DNA of 64,000 nucleotides from Megaustenia siamemsis (GCA_032433765.1 JAVIAB010000051.1:46671986-46735985), one strand, 5' to 3'; positions 1-12,194 are shown, counted from the stretch's first letter. The notes: generated from the sequence alone by a model not told the origin. Numbers and translations: made by a program.

Positions 1-492
1 TATATATGAATGTTTTATTATATGAATTGTAACAGATAAAGATAATGTAACAGATGAAGACAGAATAACAAGTTGTGCAAATGGAAAGTTCATAGCGGTT
101 AGTAGACAAGTCACGAAGGATGGAGGTTGACAAGAGTGGCTGCAGAATAGTACTGGGTCATAACAAGTTTCGGGAGAATGGAAATTTTCCAAGCAGTTGA
201 TGTGAAAGTGTGGATAAACACATGGCTTCACCCGTCAGGTAAATAGTTGACAAACTACTTCCATGACAGGTCAAAGTCATGAAGTAAACATCAGCATTTT
301 GAAACTCAGGAGAGGTCAAACTGGCCAGAGGTTATTTTGGAGTCACAAAAACAGCCTGTTGTTGTAAATTCTGAGACGTGGGTCAACAGTAGTTCAGGAG
401 TTTGGACTCGGAGTGGTCGTAGTGGTTTCAAGTTGTCACTTCGCGACAATTTCATTGGCTACAGATATTCCACACGCAAAGTTATGTTTGGG

Positions 493-500
493 TATTTAAG
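493..500 (+). promoter_or_regulatory. TATA-like box of LTR-like copy 1
   Basis: TATTTAAG lies about 520 bases before AATAAA; the diverged copy at 21608-21614 (minus strand) has TATATAA at the equivalent place. Conservation of a TATA element in both copies supports a promoter role; no transcript evidence is available. Confidence 0.4.
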
Positions 501-1010
501 CTTCGACACAATAGGTTTTCAGTAGTTAGGAGGAAGACAGAGCTAGTCAGAAAATTAGGCAAACAAGTTAGATAGGCACGCAAATTAGAACAATCTGTCA
601 GATAGTTAGTAGTCTGTAGTTTTAAGCTAGTTGAGAAGTTATGAGGGAACAGACTAGAGAGTAGTAAGAAGCAGTTAGAATTATAAATCTGGACTAGTCT
701 AGCTAAGAGTAGAGAATATAGGAAAAGATAGCAGTGACTTAAGAAATTAGTTGAGCAATAGACAGAACCATAACAAGTGAATTAGAACAAAATGAACATT
801 TAGTTGTGAAAGTGTTTTTGAGAGTGTTTCCAAAGTTGTGCTTCAGAGAACAAAGTCGTAAGTAAGTTGTGAGAGAGATTAATTTACAATATGCACTTAT
901 GGACATTTCAATATCCATCGACGTTAGTCTCCTGAGTGTCCAGAATTAATGGACAGTAATTTGTATATAAGTGCTTCCACTATTATGTATCACGTGCCAA
1001 GTTAGAGATC

Positions 1011-1016
1011 AATAAA
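1011..1016 (+). promoter_or_regulatory. Polyadenylation signal of LTR-like copy 1
   Basis: AATAAA in the sequence GATCAATAAACG; the inverted copy keeps it at 21132-21137 on the minus strand. Confidence 0.45.
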
Positions 1017-1095
1017 CGTGATTATGTATTATGACTGAATAGTCTGATGATTAACGCTGTTGACTATAAATGTGATGTGCTGTGAACAATGAATA

Positions 1096-2088
1096 TTAAC
1101 ATTAATATAAATAACATGGAGATAAATAATCATCAACTATTTCATAGATAATTAAACAAGGTATTAGATTTCAGCGCAACCAAGAGGATACAACACATGT
1201 TTAAAAAAATATGTTTTAATAAAGATTCACACTAATCTTCTTTTAGAGTGACGCACTATGCGGCGAAACGTACGCGGCCGAAATTAGCATGGCGCACAAT
1301 GAGTAGAAACGTACGGAAAGAGTTAAGAAATGAGTACCGGCTGAGCTACCTCACCCACTATTTTCATTCACCTATTCTGTTACATTTCAAGGTCTTCGCG
1401 GTGATACGCAGTTCGTGTTTTAAGTTGAAACTACGTTCAGTCCTTTCTTTAGCATTTGTTGGCGATGCTGTACGCTGGGTATGGTGCTGGTGAGGGGATC
1501 TGATCACTTTTAAGCTATTCAATTTGAAGAGAAGATGATCTGTTGACTAAATTAAGTAGAAAACAAATACAGAGGCTAAATATTGTTGAATATTTGATAA
1601 AGCAAGTTTTAATTAAATTGTAAAAAATAGGATTTTATAAATTTGATAACAAGACTCGGTATTTCTGTCACGTTGTCACATTGGTATTAAATGTGGACAT
1701 TAACAGAACAGGAGAAAATGAAGATCACAAAAGCTGAAATGAAATGTCCTCTACGAATACCTAATGGGACAAAAAGAGACAAAACAAGAAGTAAAGAAAT
1801 CATGAATAGGGTGTAACACAAGTTTTTAGTTTCATTCAGATTCAACAATTGAAATAGTTTGAACATGTAACGTGGTTACCGGCAAATAGCATTCCAAAAC
1901 TGGCATTAATAGTCACTGGTAACAATAGAGGAGGCAGAGAAATATCTACCAAGAGATGAACAAGCGAAATGTCTGACAGAACATAAAGCACCATGTCTGA
2001 GGTGAACCACAGAAGGCTATCAAAAGCACTACATTTTTTTCCCTAGTCGCTGAAAGGCAAAAAATAGCAGCAATCAAGAACAACGTTG
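1096..2088. other. No gene seen; one short dispersed block
   Basis: No coding signal was recognised. A block at 1328-1392 (GTACCGGCTGAGCTACCTC) resembles 22103-22166 in the same orientation, so at least this part is dispersed repeat. The rest is AT-rich and unrecognised. Confidence 0.5.
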
Positions 2089-3650
2089 ACATGAAAGATA
2101 CACAAATAGTAGAGATTGAGACGATGTATAGCCCATGACATAAAATATACACAAATAGTAGAGATTGAGACGATGTATAGCCCATGACATAAAATATACA
2201 CAAATAGTAGAGATTAGACGATGTATAGCCCATGACATAAAATATACACAAATAGTAGAGATTGAGACGATGGATAGCCCATGACATAAAATATACACAA
2301 ATAGTAGGGATTGAGACGATGTATAGCCCATGACATAAAATATACACAAATAGTAGAGATTAAGACGATGGATAGCTAATGACATAAAATATACACAAAT
2401 AGTAGAGATTGAGACGATGTATAGCCCATGACATAAAATATAAACAAATAGTAGAGATTGAGACGATGGATAGCCCATGACATAAAATATACACAAATAG
2501 TAGAGTTTGAGACGGTTGATAGCTCATGACATAAAATATACACAAATAGTAGAGATTGAGGCGATGGATAGCCCATGACATAAAATATACACAAATAGTA
2601 GAGATTGAGACGATGTATAGCCCATGACATAAAATATACACAAATAGTAGAGATTGAGACGATGTATAGCCCATGACATAAAATATACACAAATAGTAGA
2701 GATTGAGACGATGTATAGCCCATGACATAAAATATACACAAATAGTAGAGATTGAGACGGTTGATAGCTCATGACATAAAATATACACAAATAGTAGAGA
2801 TTGAGGCGATGGATAGCCCATGACATAAAATATACACAAATAGTAGAGATTGAGACGATGTATAGCCCATGACATAAAATATACACAAATAGTAGAGATT
2901 GAGACGATGTATAGCCCATGACATAAAATATACACAAATAGTAGAGATTGAGACGATGTATAGCCCATGACATAAAATATACACAAATAGTAGAGATTGA
3001 GACGATGGATAGCCCATGACGTAAATTATACACAAATAGTAGAGATTGAGACGATTGATAGCTCATGACATAAATTATACACAAATAGTAGAGATTGAGA
3101 CGATTGATAGCTCATGACATAAATTATACACAAATAGTAGAGATTGAGACGATGGATAGCTCATGACATCAATTATACACAAATAGTAGAGATTGAGACG
3201 ATGGATAGCCCATGACATAAATTATGCACAAATAGTAGAGATTAAGACGATGGATAGCCCATGACATGAAAGATGCACAAATAGTAGAGATTGAGACGAT
3301 GGATAGCTCACGACATGAAAGATACACAAATAGTAGATTTTGAGACGATGGATAGCTCATGACATGAAAGATACACAAATAGTAGAGATTGAGACGATGG
3401 ATAGTTCATGACATGAAAGATACACAAATAGTAGAGATTAAGACGATGGATAGCTCACGACATGAAAGATACACAAATAGTAGAGATTAAGACGATGGAT
3501 AGCTCACGACATGAAAGATACACAAATAGTAGAGATTAAGACGATGGATAGCTCATGACATGAAAGATACACAAATAGTAGAGATTAAGACGATGGATAG
3601 CTCATGACATGAAAGATACACAAATAGTAGAGATTAAGACGATGGATAAA
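2089..3650. repeat. 49-bp tandem minisatellite, about 32 copies
   Basis: The core reads ACACAAATAGTAGAGATTGA followed by GACGATGGATAGCCCATGACATAAAATAT; successive starts are 49 bases apart (for example 2101 to 2150). Variant units are zoned: ACATAAAATAT in the middle, ACATAAATTAT near 3010-3240, and ACATGAAAGAT from about 3260 to the end and also at the very first unit (2089). Because 49 is one more than a multiple of three and the unit lacks stops in the minus-strand frames, it produces long overlapping minus-strand frames of up to 208 codons. These are repeat artefacts unless transcription is shown. Confidence 0.95.
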
Positions 3651-3654
3651 TCGT

Positions 3655-4040
3655 GAATTGACAATCATGAAGAAACAGACTTTCATTAATGGATGCTTAC
3701 GCAGAATAAAAGGATGGGAATGGCAGGACAAAATCACTAACATAGAATTATGGAAATGTACCAGTCAAATACCGGTGGATAAAGAGATACAGCGAAGACG
3801 ACGACGCTGGATAGGACACATACTGCGGAAGCCAACTGAGAGTTTTACACAACAGGCCCTTTTTTGGAATCCTCAGGGGAAAAGACAAAGAGGAAGACCA
3901 AGGAATTCTTGGAGAAGAAAGAAAGAAGTAGAGATGAAGATGATGGGGAAGACATGGAATGATCTTAAAAGAATGACAAAAAACAGAACGACTTGGAAAG
4001 TGTTTGTTGAAGACTTATGTTCCACTGGGAGCTAAAAAGG
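3655..4040 (+). pseudogene. LINE family A reverse transcriptase C-terminal fragment
   Basis: A 125-codon frame (3658-4035) encodes only the tail of a non-LTR retrotransposon protein. Visible landmarks are TFINGCLRRIKGW (residues 8-20), RRRRRWIGHILRK (46-58), GKRQRGRPRNSW (74-85) and the terminal LCSTGS. In the wider family these follow the reverse-transcriptase palm and thumb. The palm and endonuclease are absent, so this is a 5'-truncated copy with no autonomous function. It begins directly at the end of the 49-bp minisatellite. Other copies of the family lie at 38555-39540 (both strands), 42565-43225 and 54082-54245. Confidence 0.85.
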
Positions 4041-4780
4041 TAGACGATGAAGCGTTTGATTGAAATTACATAAAGAGGTTTGTTGACAGTGTTTGTGGTG
4101 GTGCATCACAACTAAGACAGCTGGAAAAATAATGGCTGTGGGCACGGCTCTAGGTGATGTTGATAACGACTTATGTGACCCGGTGTATGCACTATAAAAC
4201 AGGAGTGCTGCTAGGAATGCTCTAGCAAAATTAAGCGATTAGCCAATCCTCAATTTCACGTCGCTTTTTCTTGGGATCGGAGCAGTAAATGACAAGTTCT
4301 GACGCAGAACCAGGAAATTACAATTTAGTCAACTTAATGCTCAGAGCATAAACCGAGGAAAAGAAATAGGAAAATTTGAGAGAGATTAATGGATTTAGTG
4401 GAAATTTAGAATATAATATAAAAAACTTTAGCAACTTAAAAAAAGGGGATTTTGCAAGAATTGTTTACAGCCAACACTGAATTACATTTCTACAATTTCA
4501 GTTTTCATTTTCTGTCCAAACAAAAGAAGAAAAACAGAAAAGTTTCCATGTTGCACTTTAAACCAAACCACTGACATCTCCATTTGCGTTAATAGTCCAC
4601 CTTAATCTTTTCTTAACAACACTGAAGCGATGTATTTTGAAAGGAATGACCGACACTAAATACACGAACGCTTGTGCAGAAGTTACAAGGGAAAATACCT
4701 AACAGTAGATTTTCTTAAATTAAATAAGTATATCCCTTCACAGTTCACTTCAAATGCATATTTTAATGAGAATAATTTTA
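4041..4780. other. No feature recognised
   Basis: AT-rich sequence with short A and T runs. I see no coding frame of note, tandem repeat or recognisable element. Confidence 0.4.
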
Positions 4781-4784
4781 TTCC

Positions 4785-4985
4785 ATGTAAAAATATAAGC
4801 GATACGCGGATGCTGAATGGATAGCGCACTGGTTACTGACCACATACTGAGTCCGGATCGCTTCCCAGACGTGGTGAATTGGCCGACGAAGATAAGTTGT
4901 TCACCAGTCTCTACAAATTGGTACCAGAAAAAGTTTTTCTGGCAATAAAGGTCGACCAGGCGTATTGCCAGCCACGTAACCAATA
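4785..4985 (+). mobile_element. tRNA-like SINE, degenerate
   Basis: The segment from 4800 resembles a tRNA head: a candidate A box GGATAGCGCACTGG near 4817, then a B-box-like CCGGATCGCTTCCC near 4853, about 35 bases on. It continues into a non-tRNA body with CCAGAAAAAGTTTTTCTGG, which can form a hairpin. The fit to the B-box consensus is imperfect, so the copy is old. No second copy was found here to define the ends. Confidence 0.45.
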
Positions 4986-6020
4986 AAATGTCTCGATTGT
5001 TATTGAAACAGACCTAAGGCTATATCTTCTGTACCATTGACGGCTTAGAGGGATCCCTTACTTTAATAAATATCGGTACTAGATTCATTCTCCAACGGAC
5101 AACGTTTCTTTCAATTAAGTGTTCATATTGTAGCAGATGTAAGTGAAGAATGCACACTTCATTGGTGTATACAGTCAAACGTACACCTAAGTAACCAAAC
5201 AAAGTAATATAGTATCATTATAATATTTGTGAAAGACAAAAAAGAGCAGGAAGATGTAAAAGTAAAAAGACCAGATAAAGATTGAATGGAAGTATAGCGC
5301 AAGAAGAGAAAAAGATGATTTAAAAGAAAATTGCTTGAGAAAACGAAATATAGGAAATGACGATAAGCACAAATATCAACTATTGTACGAGGCTGCCAGT
5401 AAAACTGTAGAAACTATGAAAAATAAACGTAAAATGGTATACAACAGCTACTTCTAAGCGAGTCTTATGGCAGTCTATTTATTTATTCGTACTTTCTTTC
5501 TTCATCGACCAACATTGTCAAGCTTTAACGAAGCTAAGTATTCGTTTCTTTTTGTTTGTCTTTGTTTGTCCATTCGTTGTGTTTTATATGAAGAAGTTCT
5601 CAGCCGAAACATCATAGCTTGTCTTGTCACTCTGCATGTTTAGCTGTTTATTACAATGTTGTGTTTACTTTTCAGGAAATTTAAGTAAGTATTGCAATGT
5701 CGAGGTAGGTGTCAACTTCTGTCAACACGCAAGACAGTTTATATAGCTCGCTGTTTAGGACCTTTCTTCCTTCAGCCACAGGCCGACAAAGCAGCCGCTG
5801 ACGTTATGTAAAAAAGACGAACCTTCTCCACTTTGTGTGCCTGTAGCTATACGTCGAGAGGTTGCTCCATGCATGCTCCACACTTGTCATCTGTTTACTG
5901 AGGAACTCCAACACATCGCACTTTGTCTGCCTCTTTCGCCTTCCCTAAATATTCAACTGTAGTTATTGTGGTTGCCATGAGACCTATCCTACAATACGAC
6001 CTCTACTTGTATAACCTAGT
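4986..6020. other. No gene recognised
   Basis: Contains purine-rich DNA at 5225-5345 and pyrimidine-rich DNA at 5480-5580. Short frames on the minus strand (5020-5372) have no recognisable motif. Confidence 0.4.
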
Positions 6021-6021
6021 T

Positions 6022-6325
6022 GGGAGCCTCGGTAGCTTAGTTGGGAAAACCACACGACTGGACTACAGACATTTGGACAACCCGTGTTCGATTCCCGATT
6101 GAAGCAGAGTGAGCTGTACTCGTGGTTGGAAAAAAAATACCCCCGCGGTCGACCCAGCCACTGGCAGAAATAGGTACCAGATTGGCTGTAGTACTCTGGG
6201 AAGGTGAGCAATCTCGCCTCCCATCGTGAGTTTCGATGCTTGAAGCGACACTATCCAAAAGTCTCCGAACACTTCTGGATAGGCGCCGAGCGCATATGGG
6301 TGGAAGCTCGCGTGCTAAGACGCAT
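6022..6325 (+). mobile_element. tRNA-derived SINE, second type
   Basis: Internal RNA polymerase III boxes are clear: A box TAGCTTAGTTGGG (6033-6045) and B box GTGTTCGATTCCC (6084-6096), 39 bases apart as in a tRNA. The body runs on through CCACTGGCAGAAATAGGTACC to about 6325. Its body does not match SINE-1, so it is a separate family. The short minus-strand frames that overlap it (6037-6272) are not genes. Confidence 0.7.
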
Positions 6326-6448
6326 ACTCAAGTTTCGTACTTTACAGTACCTTTAATCTAGTTGCATTTCATTTATGCTCAAATAATATTACTTATTTTT
6401 TGGTTTGTCAGTCAGTTATTTATTCTTGAAATTCTAACTTGTAGCGAT

Positions 6449-6780
6449 GTCCCCCCCCCCCCTCAATACTCAGTAGGGGAAACAATGATTACCCAATACA
6501 AATAAGGATTCAGTAATATAAATAATTATGCACAAATTATTCACTAAAAGTATTAAAGCTTCATTTTATAAATATTGATTTACTAATATAGATAATGATA
6601 TAGTAATGTAAATAAGGATCTACCGAAAAAAATAATAGTTCAGTAATAAAATAAATATTGGTCTAATAGAATAATGATTATTTAATACAGATAATGCTTC
6701 ACTAATAAAATCAGTGATTTCGTAATAGAAATAACATGGTCCTCTTAATTGTTATTTATTCTAATAAGTGATTATGCTAG
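6449..6780. repeat. Poly-C run and degenerate AT-rich repeats
   Basis: Twelve consecutive C residues (6451-6462) precede about 280 bases in which TCAGTAATATAAATAATGA-like units recur at roughly 25-35-base intervals with many changes. This looks like an old minisatellite. Confidence 0.5.
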
Positions 6781-7315
6781 CCAATTTACAATAGAATTTC
6801 GGATGCAGATGAGATAGTAACTAACTGTGCCTGGAGTATGTATAGATGTACTTTGCATATATATAATTCGAATCTATCTATTTCAGCTGATAACATATGT
6901 ATGTATTCAATTGGATGTTTTTTTTAAACGCTTCAAATTTGTTCTGTCAAACGTTTTAGCTTATTTGTGCACGTTTTTGACAAACGCTGTAATGTCCCAA
7001 TTTTGCAGCTGCGTTAACTGATACGCAATTGCCTAGATGTTATTCATTCATTATATTTTTGCATGTTCGTAAGGAGTTCTCTTTGAATTATCGTGAAGCT
7101 TAACAGACTACATGTGACAGTACAGTGCATTTGTTGGATTATGTGGCATAACTAAATTAACTCGATTGCTATACAGTTTATATGCACTTGAATATGTAAA
7201 AGAACAATAAGACATGAAAAGATTGAAACATTTAAAAAAAACTGGCTTATAAACACCATTCTATAGAGGAAATTAAAATACTAAGGACACTCTAAAAACA
7301 TGACGAACTGGAAAA
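6781..7315. other. No feature recognised
   Basis: AT-rich. A 64-codon frame at 6827-7021 has no family motif and is probably chance. Confidence 0.4.
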
Positions 7316-7317
7316 AC

Positions 7318-7512
7318 AGTAATGGAAGTCATAGTTCCTGGGCGATGCACATGGGGCATACCAAGAAGAAGGTTATTTCAAGACATCAAGGAGACCTTGA
7401 GCATGACAACAGAAGATGTGAGAGATTTGGCTAGAGAGATAGATTCTTTCAGACGGATTGTGGCGAATGCAAAATTCAGCAAAAGGACATGCGACCTGAT
7501 GATGATGATGAT
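7318..7512 (+). pseudogene. LINE family G C-terminal fragment
   Basis: The frame from 7322 reads PRRRLFQDIKETL then DVRDLAREIDSFRRIVANA. This matches the very end of LINE proteins, where a basic GRPR stretch is followed by an IKETL helix. It ends at a short GATGAT run (7499-7511). The same block recurs at 63310-63475 (plus) and a related one at 8765-9135 (minus). The longer open frame continuing to 7828 runs past the element and is unlikely to be real protein. Confidence 0.65.
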
Positions 7513-8200
7513 ACTATCTGGCAAGAATAATTTGTCAACATTCTTATCATCAGAAACAAGAGACGAAATATCCGGCTGGGGCAACAGTCCCAGGCTTATG
7601 CGCCCTGCGGTGGGGTTCACTGGACCACAAGGTGTAAAACGTAGTGCAATAAGGAGATACATTAATAAACGTACGCAGAAGAAAAAAAAACAAGAAAATG
7701 TTCGAGTGCACAATGATATGTTAATTCGCCTTTCTTGTCAGAACATGAAACATCGAACAATTGAACCTATTTGCTTACTGACAGATTTGAAAGTCATTTT
7801 GAGGACTCAGTTTACAGGGTGCCTCTAGCGTTCGTTTGTAAGAATAAGCTTTTTAAAAATATATTTCTATCCTTAAAATAAGAAATGAATGCCAAGTGGG
7901 TATCAAAGAGAGCCTGACGATACACACCAGGTAACACCAGGTAAATGATGGCACATGGTAGAAATCAGGTCAGTTTTAATAAAAGAAAAGGCATTTGCTA
8001 GTCAGCGGCGGACAGCGGTTTTGAAACTTCAGGAAGCCAAGACGTAATAAATGGTCGCAATACATGAATAACAAACATATAGACTAGTCGTACACTTACA
8101 TTAGCCTACATTAGGTTATTATTTGTACAGGAAATTCACCGTCGATCCTTTCCTTTTCAAAATTAGAAAATATACTTTTCTTCCTTGTACTGCCAGATAG

Positions 8201-8236
<36 letters not shown>

Positions 8237-8764
8237 CGTACCACGTAAATTTAAATGTTCTTGCTGCAAGATAATCCTCTCGCCGTCGTTTCGTCGTGAA
8301 AATGGAATATCCACTTAAAAATACAAACACTATCATCTGGAATCATCTACCAAATATATTCTTCCCTGCGACTGTTACGTTGTTTGCTTCCGTTCAACTT
8401 CTAAGTTGACTTTTAACCTGATAATTTGCGGCATAAATATTAAGCCTGTCCTATTCTCTTCTCTCCATGAAACCAGTTACATTGTAGTCAGGAATTCCTC
8501 ATAACCGCTCCACCATTTGTCACAGCATATCCCAAATAGCGTCAGTAGATTATGTTGATAGGGTCACTCCGTTACGTCTTATTCGACTGAAGAGGCGACG
8601 ATTCCAAAACTCCTTCGTCTTCTCTTACGTTATGATTAGCAGGGAACGGTGGTTCCATTCTTTTTTATCCCCTCAATGGAGGTGGGGGGGCAGTGCCGAC
8701 ACAGACAAAGATTACAGTCATTTATGCAAATAGTTCCTTCAAACTTTCTTTCTTTCTCCACTTC
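7513..8764. other. No gene; one (TG)n microsatellite
   Basis: A (TG)n tract lies at 8206-8232. The stretch 7560-7640 is slightly GC-richer but unrecognised. I see no other element. Confidence 0.45.
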
Positions 8765-9135
8765 CACTTGTACCCATACGGATATCGAGGGAGGTACAAT
8801 TTTCTGGCTCTCACCCTTTTAACGGCTTCACTAATTGTCAATTGAAGCTGTTGTAACGTTTCTTTGATGTTGACTGTCCATCTTACTCTGGGTCTGCCTC
8901 TTGCTCTTCTCCCTTTTCCAATTTTAATATATGCTTTAAATGGTAAGTAATCACACGGTATTCTTTCTAGATGGGCAAATCATGTATTGGTTGTATCTGT
9001 ATGTAACTTAGAATTGACTCAATGCCTATCCTTTTTCCCTTATTATGTCATTTCTGATTCCGACTTCCGGTTACTCCAAGAGATTTTCTCAAACATCGTA
9101 TCTCTATGGTGATAAGATATCTTTTGTGCTTAGAG
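8765..9135 (-). pseudogene. LINE family G-like C-terminal fragment
   Basis: On the minus strand the sequence near 8905-8800 translates as RARGRPRVRWTVNIKETL, followed by SEAVKRVRARKLYLPRYPYG. This is the basic GRPR motif and IKETL helix of a LINE C-terminus. The upstream part (toward 9135) is too decayed to assign. The palm and endonuclease are missing. Confidence 0.55.
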
Positions 9136-10165
9136 GTAAGTGACATGTTCTTTTAATTGATACCCTAGATTATCATAGCTATTGTTACATCGTAATATCT
9201 TAGTTTTTACATCATAAGTTATAAAATAAACATGGTTTAGCTATTAATTATCATCTCTTACAATTTTGTTTTAAGTTTTTTTTAATTAAATAAAGACGCA
9301 ATACGGTTGTTTCACGAAGGGATACAATTTATTTCATTTTTGTCCTGACTAAACGTATAAGTTACCGTTAAGAAAGTAGGCCATTAGATTAGTTAAAGCA
9401 CTGTTGTTTTGGCAATGAAGAAGCAATTTCTTAAATGGTCTACCAATAGTTCTCACCCGCACTGCAAGATCGATTGATGCTGTAAGGTTGAAGTCTGACT
9501 TTCATAGATATTGCAGTCTATTAGTACCGCCTCCTACTACTTGATCTATATCACTGCCGACTTGTATACGGTAGGTAGATGGTTGTGCAGTGACATTTAA
9601 CTAATTGAGCACTATGTTATTGTTTTATATATTCTAACTTTTTAAAAATTATAGAAATCCAGGCCTCGGTTGCTTCCTTTGATTATCCGCCGCTGATGCT
9701 AAGAGAATTAACGGAAGGAAGGTGAATTTGACGGAGAAAGAACACGTTCTGGTTGACAAGGACATACAACTGTCCCTTTGCAACCAAAACCGTACATTAT
9801 TCAGTAAACATGAGTTCCCAGGATGCAGTGTGCCCATCAGACCCCTGCCATAGCAGAGTTGTGCATTATTTAGTCAGTTCACTCCATGAGTTCAGAGGTC
9901 CAGTGAGGATAGTTCAGACATGGGTGAAAAAAATTTATAAAAGCCTTAAAACCTTCAGGGACTTGTGGACGTTTTCCATTAAGAGCATGGGGGAGTGTGT
10001 ACGATAAATAAAGAGGTGAATGTTAGCACTGGCAGCATCTATATCAAGGTCATTGCCTAAGAATAAGAGTGACATGCTAGTATCACTGAATAATCTGACA
10101 TGCGATAACTATGCAACTGTTCATGTAGTTGATAATGCACAATGTTGGTATTGTGCTATAAATTG
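9136..10165. other. No feature recognised
   Basis: An 84-codon frame at 9753-10007 and its minus-strand shadow have no recognisable domain. No repeat family was matched. Confidence 0.4.
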
Positions 10166-10167
10166 GA

Positions 10168-10595
10168 ACGCGTTATGGTTATGATTATGGAAGGCCCCGG
10201 TATAACTGAAAACGAATTAAAATCCATAATTGCTCAACCACCCGTGCCAGTGGAATCATCCGAATTACTATCTCATCTCCCAAACAAAGAAAGGTAGCTA
10301 TAGTCTCCATCATAGCGGTCTCAGCACACGCCAAAATACATAAGGCGAAACCGCACGGAAAGTGAACACAACCGTCTGTTCCATGTCAAACGATATCATC
10401 ATTCGTCTTAAACAATCGGAATTTTGAAACACGATTAAAACGGATGAAACGCACAGCTCATGGTGTGCACAGATCACTTAACTCAGTAGCTCCTGCAACA
10501 AGCCGGACTTGGAATATGAGGAAACTGCAACAAGGAACACTTTTCAGACATAGCCTTTAATGGTTCCTGCCGCCTATCCAACATATTTACCGAAA
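10168..10595 (+). repeat. Dispersed repeat F, copy 1
   Basis: About 420 bases shared with 47785-48270 (plus) and 55656-56075 (minus). Hallmarks are GGAAGGCCCCGGTAT near 10190, AATTGCTCAACCACCCGTGC near 10229, AAAGAAAGGTAGCT near 10288 and AACAAGGAACACTTTT near 10528. No long frame, tRNA promoter or inverted termini are visible. It is probably a non-autonomous element or the untranslated end of one. Confidence 0.75.
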
Positions 10596-10873
10596 GTTCA
10601 CGTCTTCCTGAAAATGATGATCGTCATATTTTTTTTTTTTTATGTAGAGCGCTTGATGATGTTAGATCATCGTTTTTGACTCCAAATCCCAACATATGAA
10701 ACACAGCTCTTCATCGGATTATCCCCGTTGCACATCAAACAACAGACCGTAGGATCTTCCTGCAATGTGCAGAGGTTAGGTGCAAAATAGTTTAGACAAA
10801 CGATGCATTAAAAAGAAGAATAAAACAGATATTATACAACACATCGCTAACAGTGAACGTAACAAAAAGAGTT
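10596..10873. other. Unassigned, with a poly-T run
   Basis: Contains a run of about 14 T residues at 10629-10642. Nothing else is recognised. Confidence 0.4.
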
Positions 10874-11790
10874 TTTCGGTGTTATGTAGAGTCAGTCCTG
10901 ACATTCGGTGATATGTACAGTCAGTCCTGATATTCGGTGTTATGTAGAGTCAGCCCTGACATTCGGTGTAATGTAGAATCATGTTGTGACATTCGGTGTA
11001 ATGTAGAGTCAGTCCTGACATTCGGTGTTATGTAGAGTCAGTCATGACATTCGGTGTTATGTAAAGTCAGTCCTTACATTCGGTGTTATGTAGAGTCAGT
11101 CCTGACATTCGGTGTTATGTAGAGTCAGTCTTGACATTCGGTGTAATGTAGAGTCAGTCCTGACATTCGGTGTTATGTAGAGTCAATCTTGACATTCGTT
11201 GTTATGCAGAGTCACCCCTGACATACGTTATAATTTATAGGGTCAGTCCTGACATTCGGTGTTATGTAGAGCCAGTCCTGACATTCGGTTTAATGTAGAG
11301 TCAATCCTGACATTCGGCGTTATGTAGACTCAGTACTGACATTCTGTTTTATGTAGAGTCAGTCCTGACATTCGGTGTTATGTAGAGTCAGTCCTGCCAT
11401 TCAGTGTTATGTAGAGTCAGTCCTGACATTCGGTGTTATGTATATCAGTCCTGACATTCGGTGTTATGTAGAGTCAGTCCTGACATTCGGTGTTATGAGG
11501 AGTCAGTCCTGACATTCGGTGTTATGAAAAAATCAGACCTGACATTCGGTGTTATTTAGAGTCAGTACTGACATTAAGTGTTATGTAGAGTTAGTCCTGA
11601 CAATCAGTGTTATGTAGATTTAGCCCTGACATTCGGTGTTATGTAGAGTCAGCCCTGACTTTCGGTGTTATGAAAAATCAAACCTGACATTCGGTGCTAT
11701 GTAGAGTCAGTCTTGACATTCAGTGTTGTGTAAAGTCAGTCTAGAAATTCGGTGTTATGTATGTAGTCAGTCCTGATATTTAGTGTTTCC
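10874..11790. repeat. 29-bp tandem minisatellite, about 31 copies
   Basis: Units read TTCGGTGTTATGTAGAGTCA then GTCCTGACA, repeating every 29 bases with scattered changes. Each unit holds an imperfect dyad, GTCAG-TC-CTGAC, so single strands could fold into a series of small hairpins. The array ends at about 11790 before a LINE B tail. Confidence 0.95.
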
Positions 11791-11879
11791 TGTCATATAA
11801 CGTAGACAATCATGGAAAACCGGAAAAAAGAAGAAGAAAATCTTTGTAAGTAAAAAAAAATGTGATTTTACAAACGTAA

Positions 11880-12066
11880 CAGAGAATGATTGTACAAAGA
11901 TTCTCTTATAGGATGATAGAGGGAAGCACAGAGAGAAAATAACAGACAGCTTAAGAGAATGGCTTGGCAGAAGATCAACAGCAGAAATGATAAAGAACTG
12001 TCGAAATCGAAAGTTGTGGAGAGATATGATCACCTACGCCAGTAGGCCCGGTACTCGACGATGATG
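11880..12066 (+). pseudogene. LINE family B1 3' end
   Basis: Matches the end of the element at 27650-30746: GATAGAGGGAAGCA, AGAATGGCTTGGCAGAAG, CGAAAGTTGTGGAGAGA, CACCTACGCCAG, ending in CGATGATGA. It encodes only the last residues of the protein plus the short 3' tail, so it is strongly 5'-truncated. Confidence 0.8.
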
Positions 12067-12194
12067 AACTGAGACTGCTAAAAACAGTTGAAAGAATGGA
12101 CTAGAGGGACGTTCAAAATGAGAAACAAATACAAACATAGCTTATTATCGTCGTCAGAATGAAACAATCATTTTTGTTTTGTTTTGTTTTGTCT

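Larger units (their letters stand above)
1..1095 (+). mobile_element. LTR-like repeat, copy 1
   Basis: The block matches the reverse complement of 21050-22055 along its length; shared stretches include CAGAATAACAAGTT near 62, GTCGCAAAGTGACAACTT-like sequence near 435, and GGCACGTGATACATAA (reverse strand) near 990. It carries a TATA-type box (493-500) and an AATAAA signal (1011-1016) about 520 bases downstream, in the same order in both copies. That U3-R-U5-like layout suggests a solo LTR or a promoter-bearing non-coding element. No gag/pol frame adjoins it and the left end lies outside the window, so terminal TG/CA and target duplication cannot be tested. The leader after the TATA box is purine-rich with scattered AGTTAG motifs. 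Confidence 0.6.

Noticed and set aside
1946..3378. Long overlapping minus-strand frames with periodic CIFYVMGY-like sequence
   Set aside because: They are translations of the 49-bp minisatellite, present in every frame because the unit lacks stops.
2089..3650. Possible CRISPR array
   Set aside because: Units are contiguous with no unique spacers; the genome is eukaryotic. The same holds for the 29-36-bp arrays elsewhere.
7322..7828. 168-codon gene
   Set aside because: Only the first 55 or so residues match a LINE tail; the frame runs on by chance past its GAT-repeat end.
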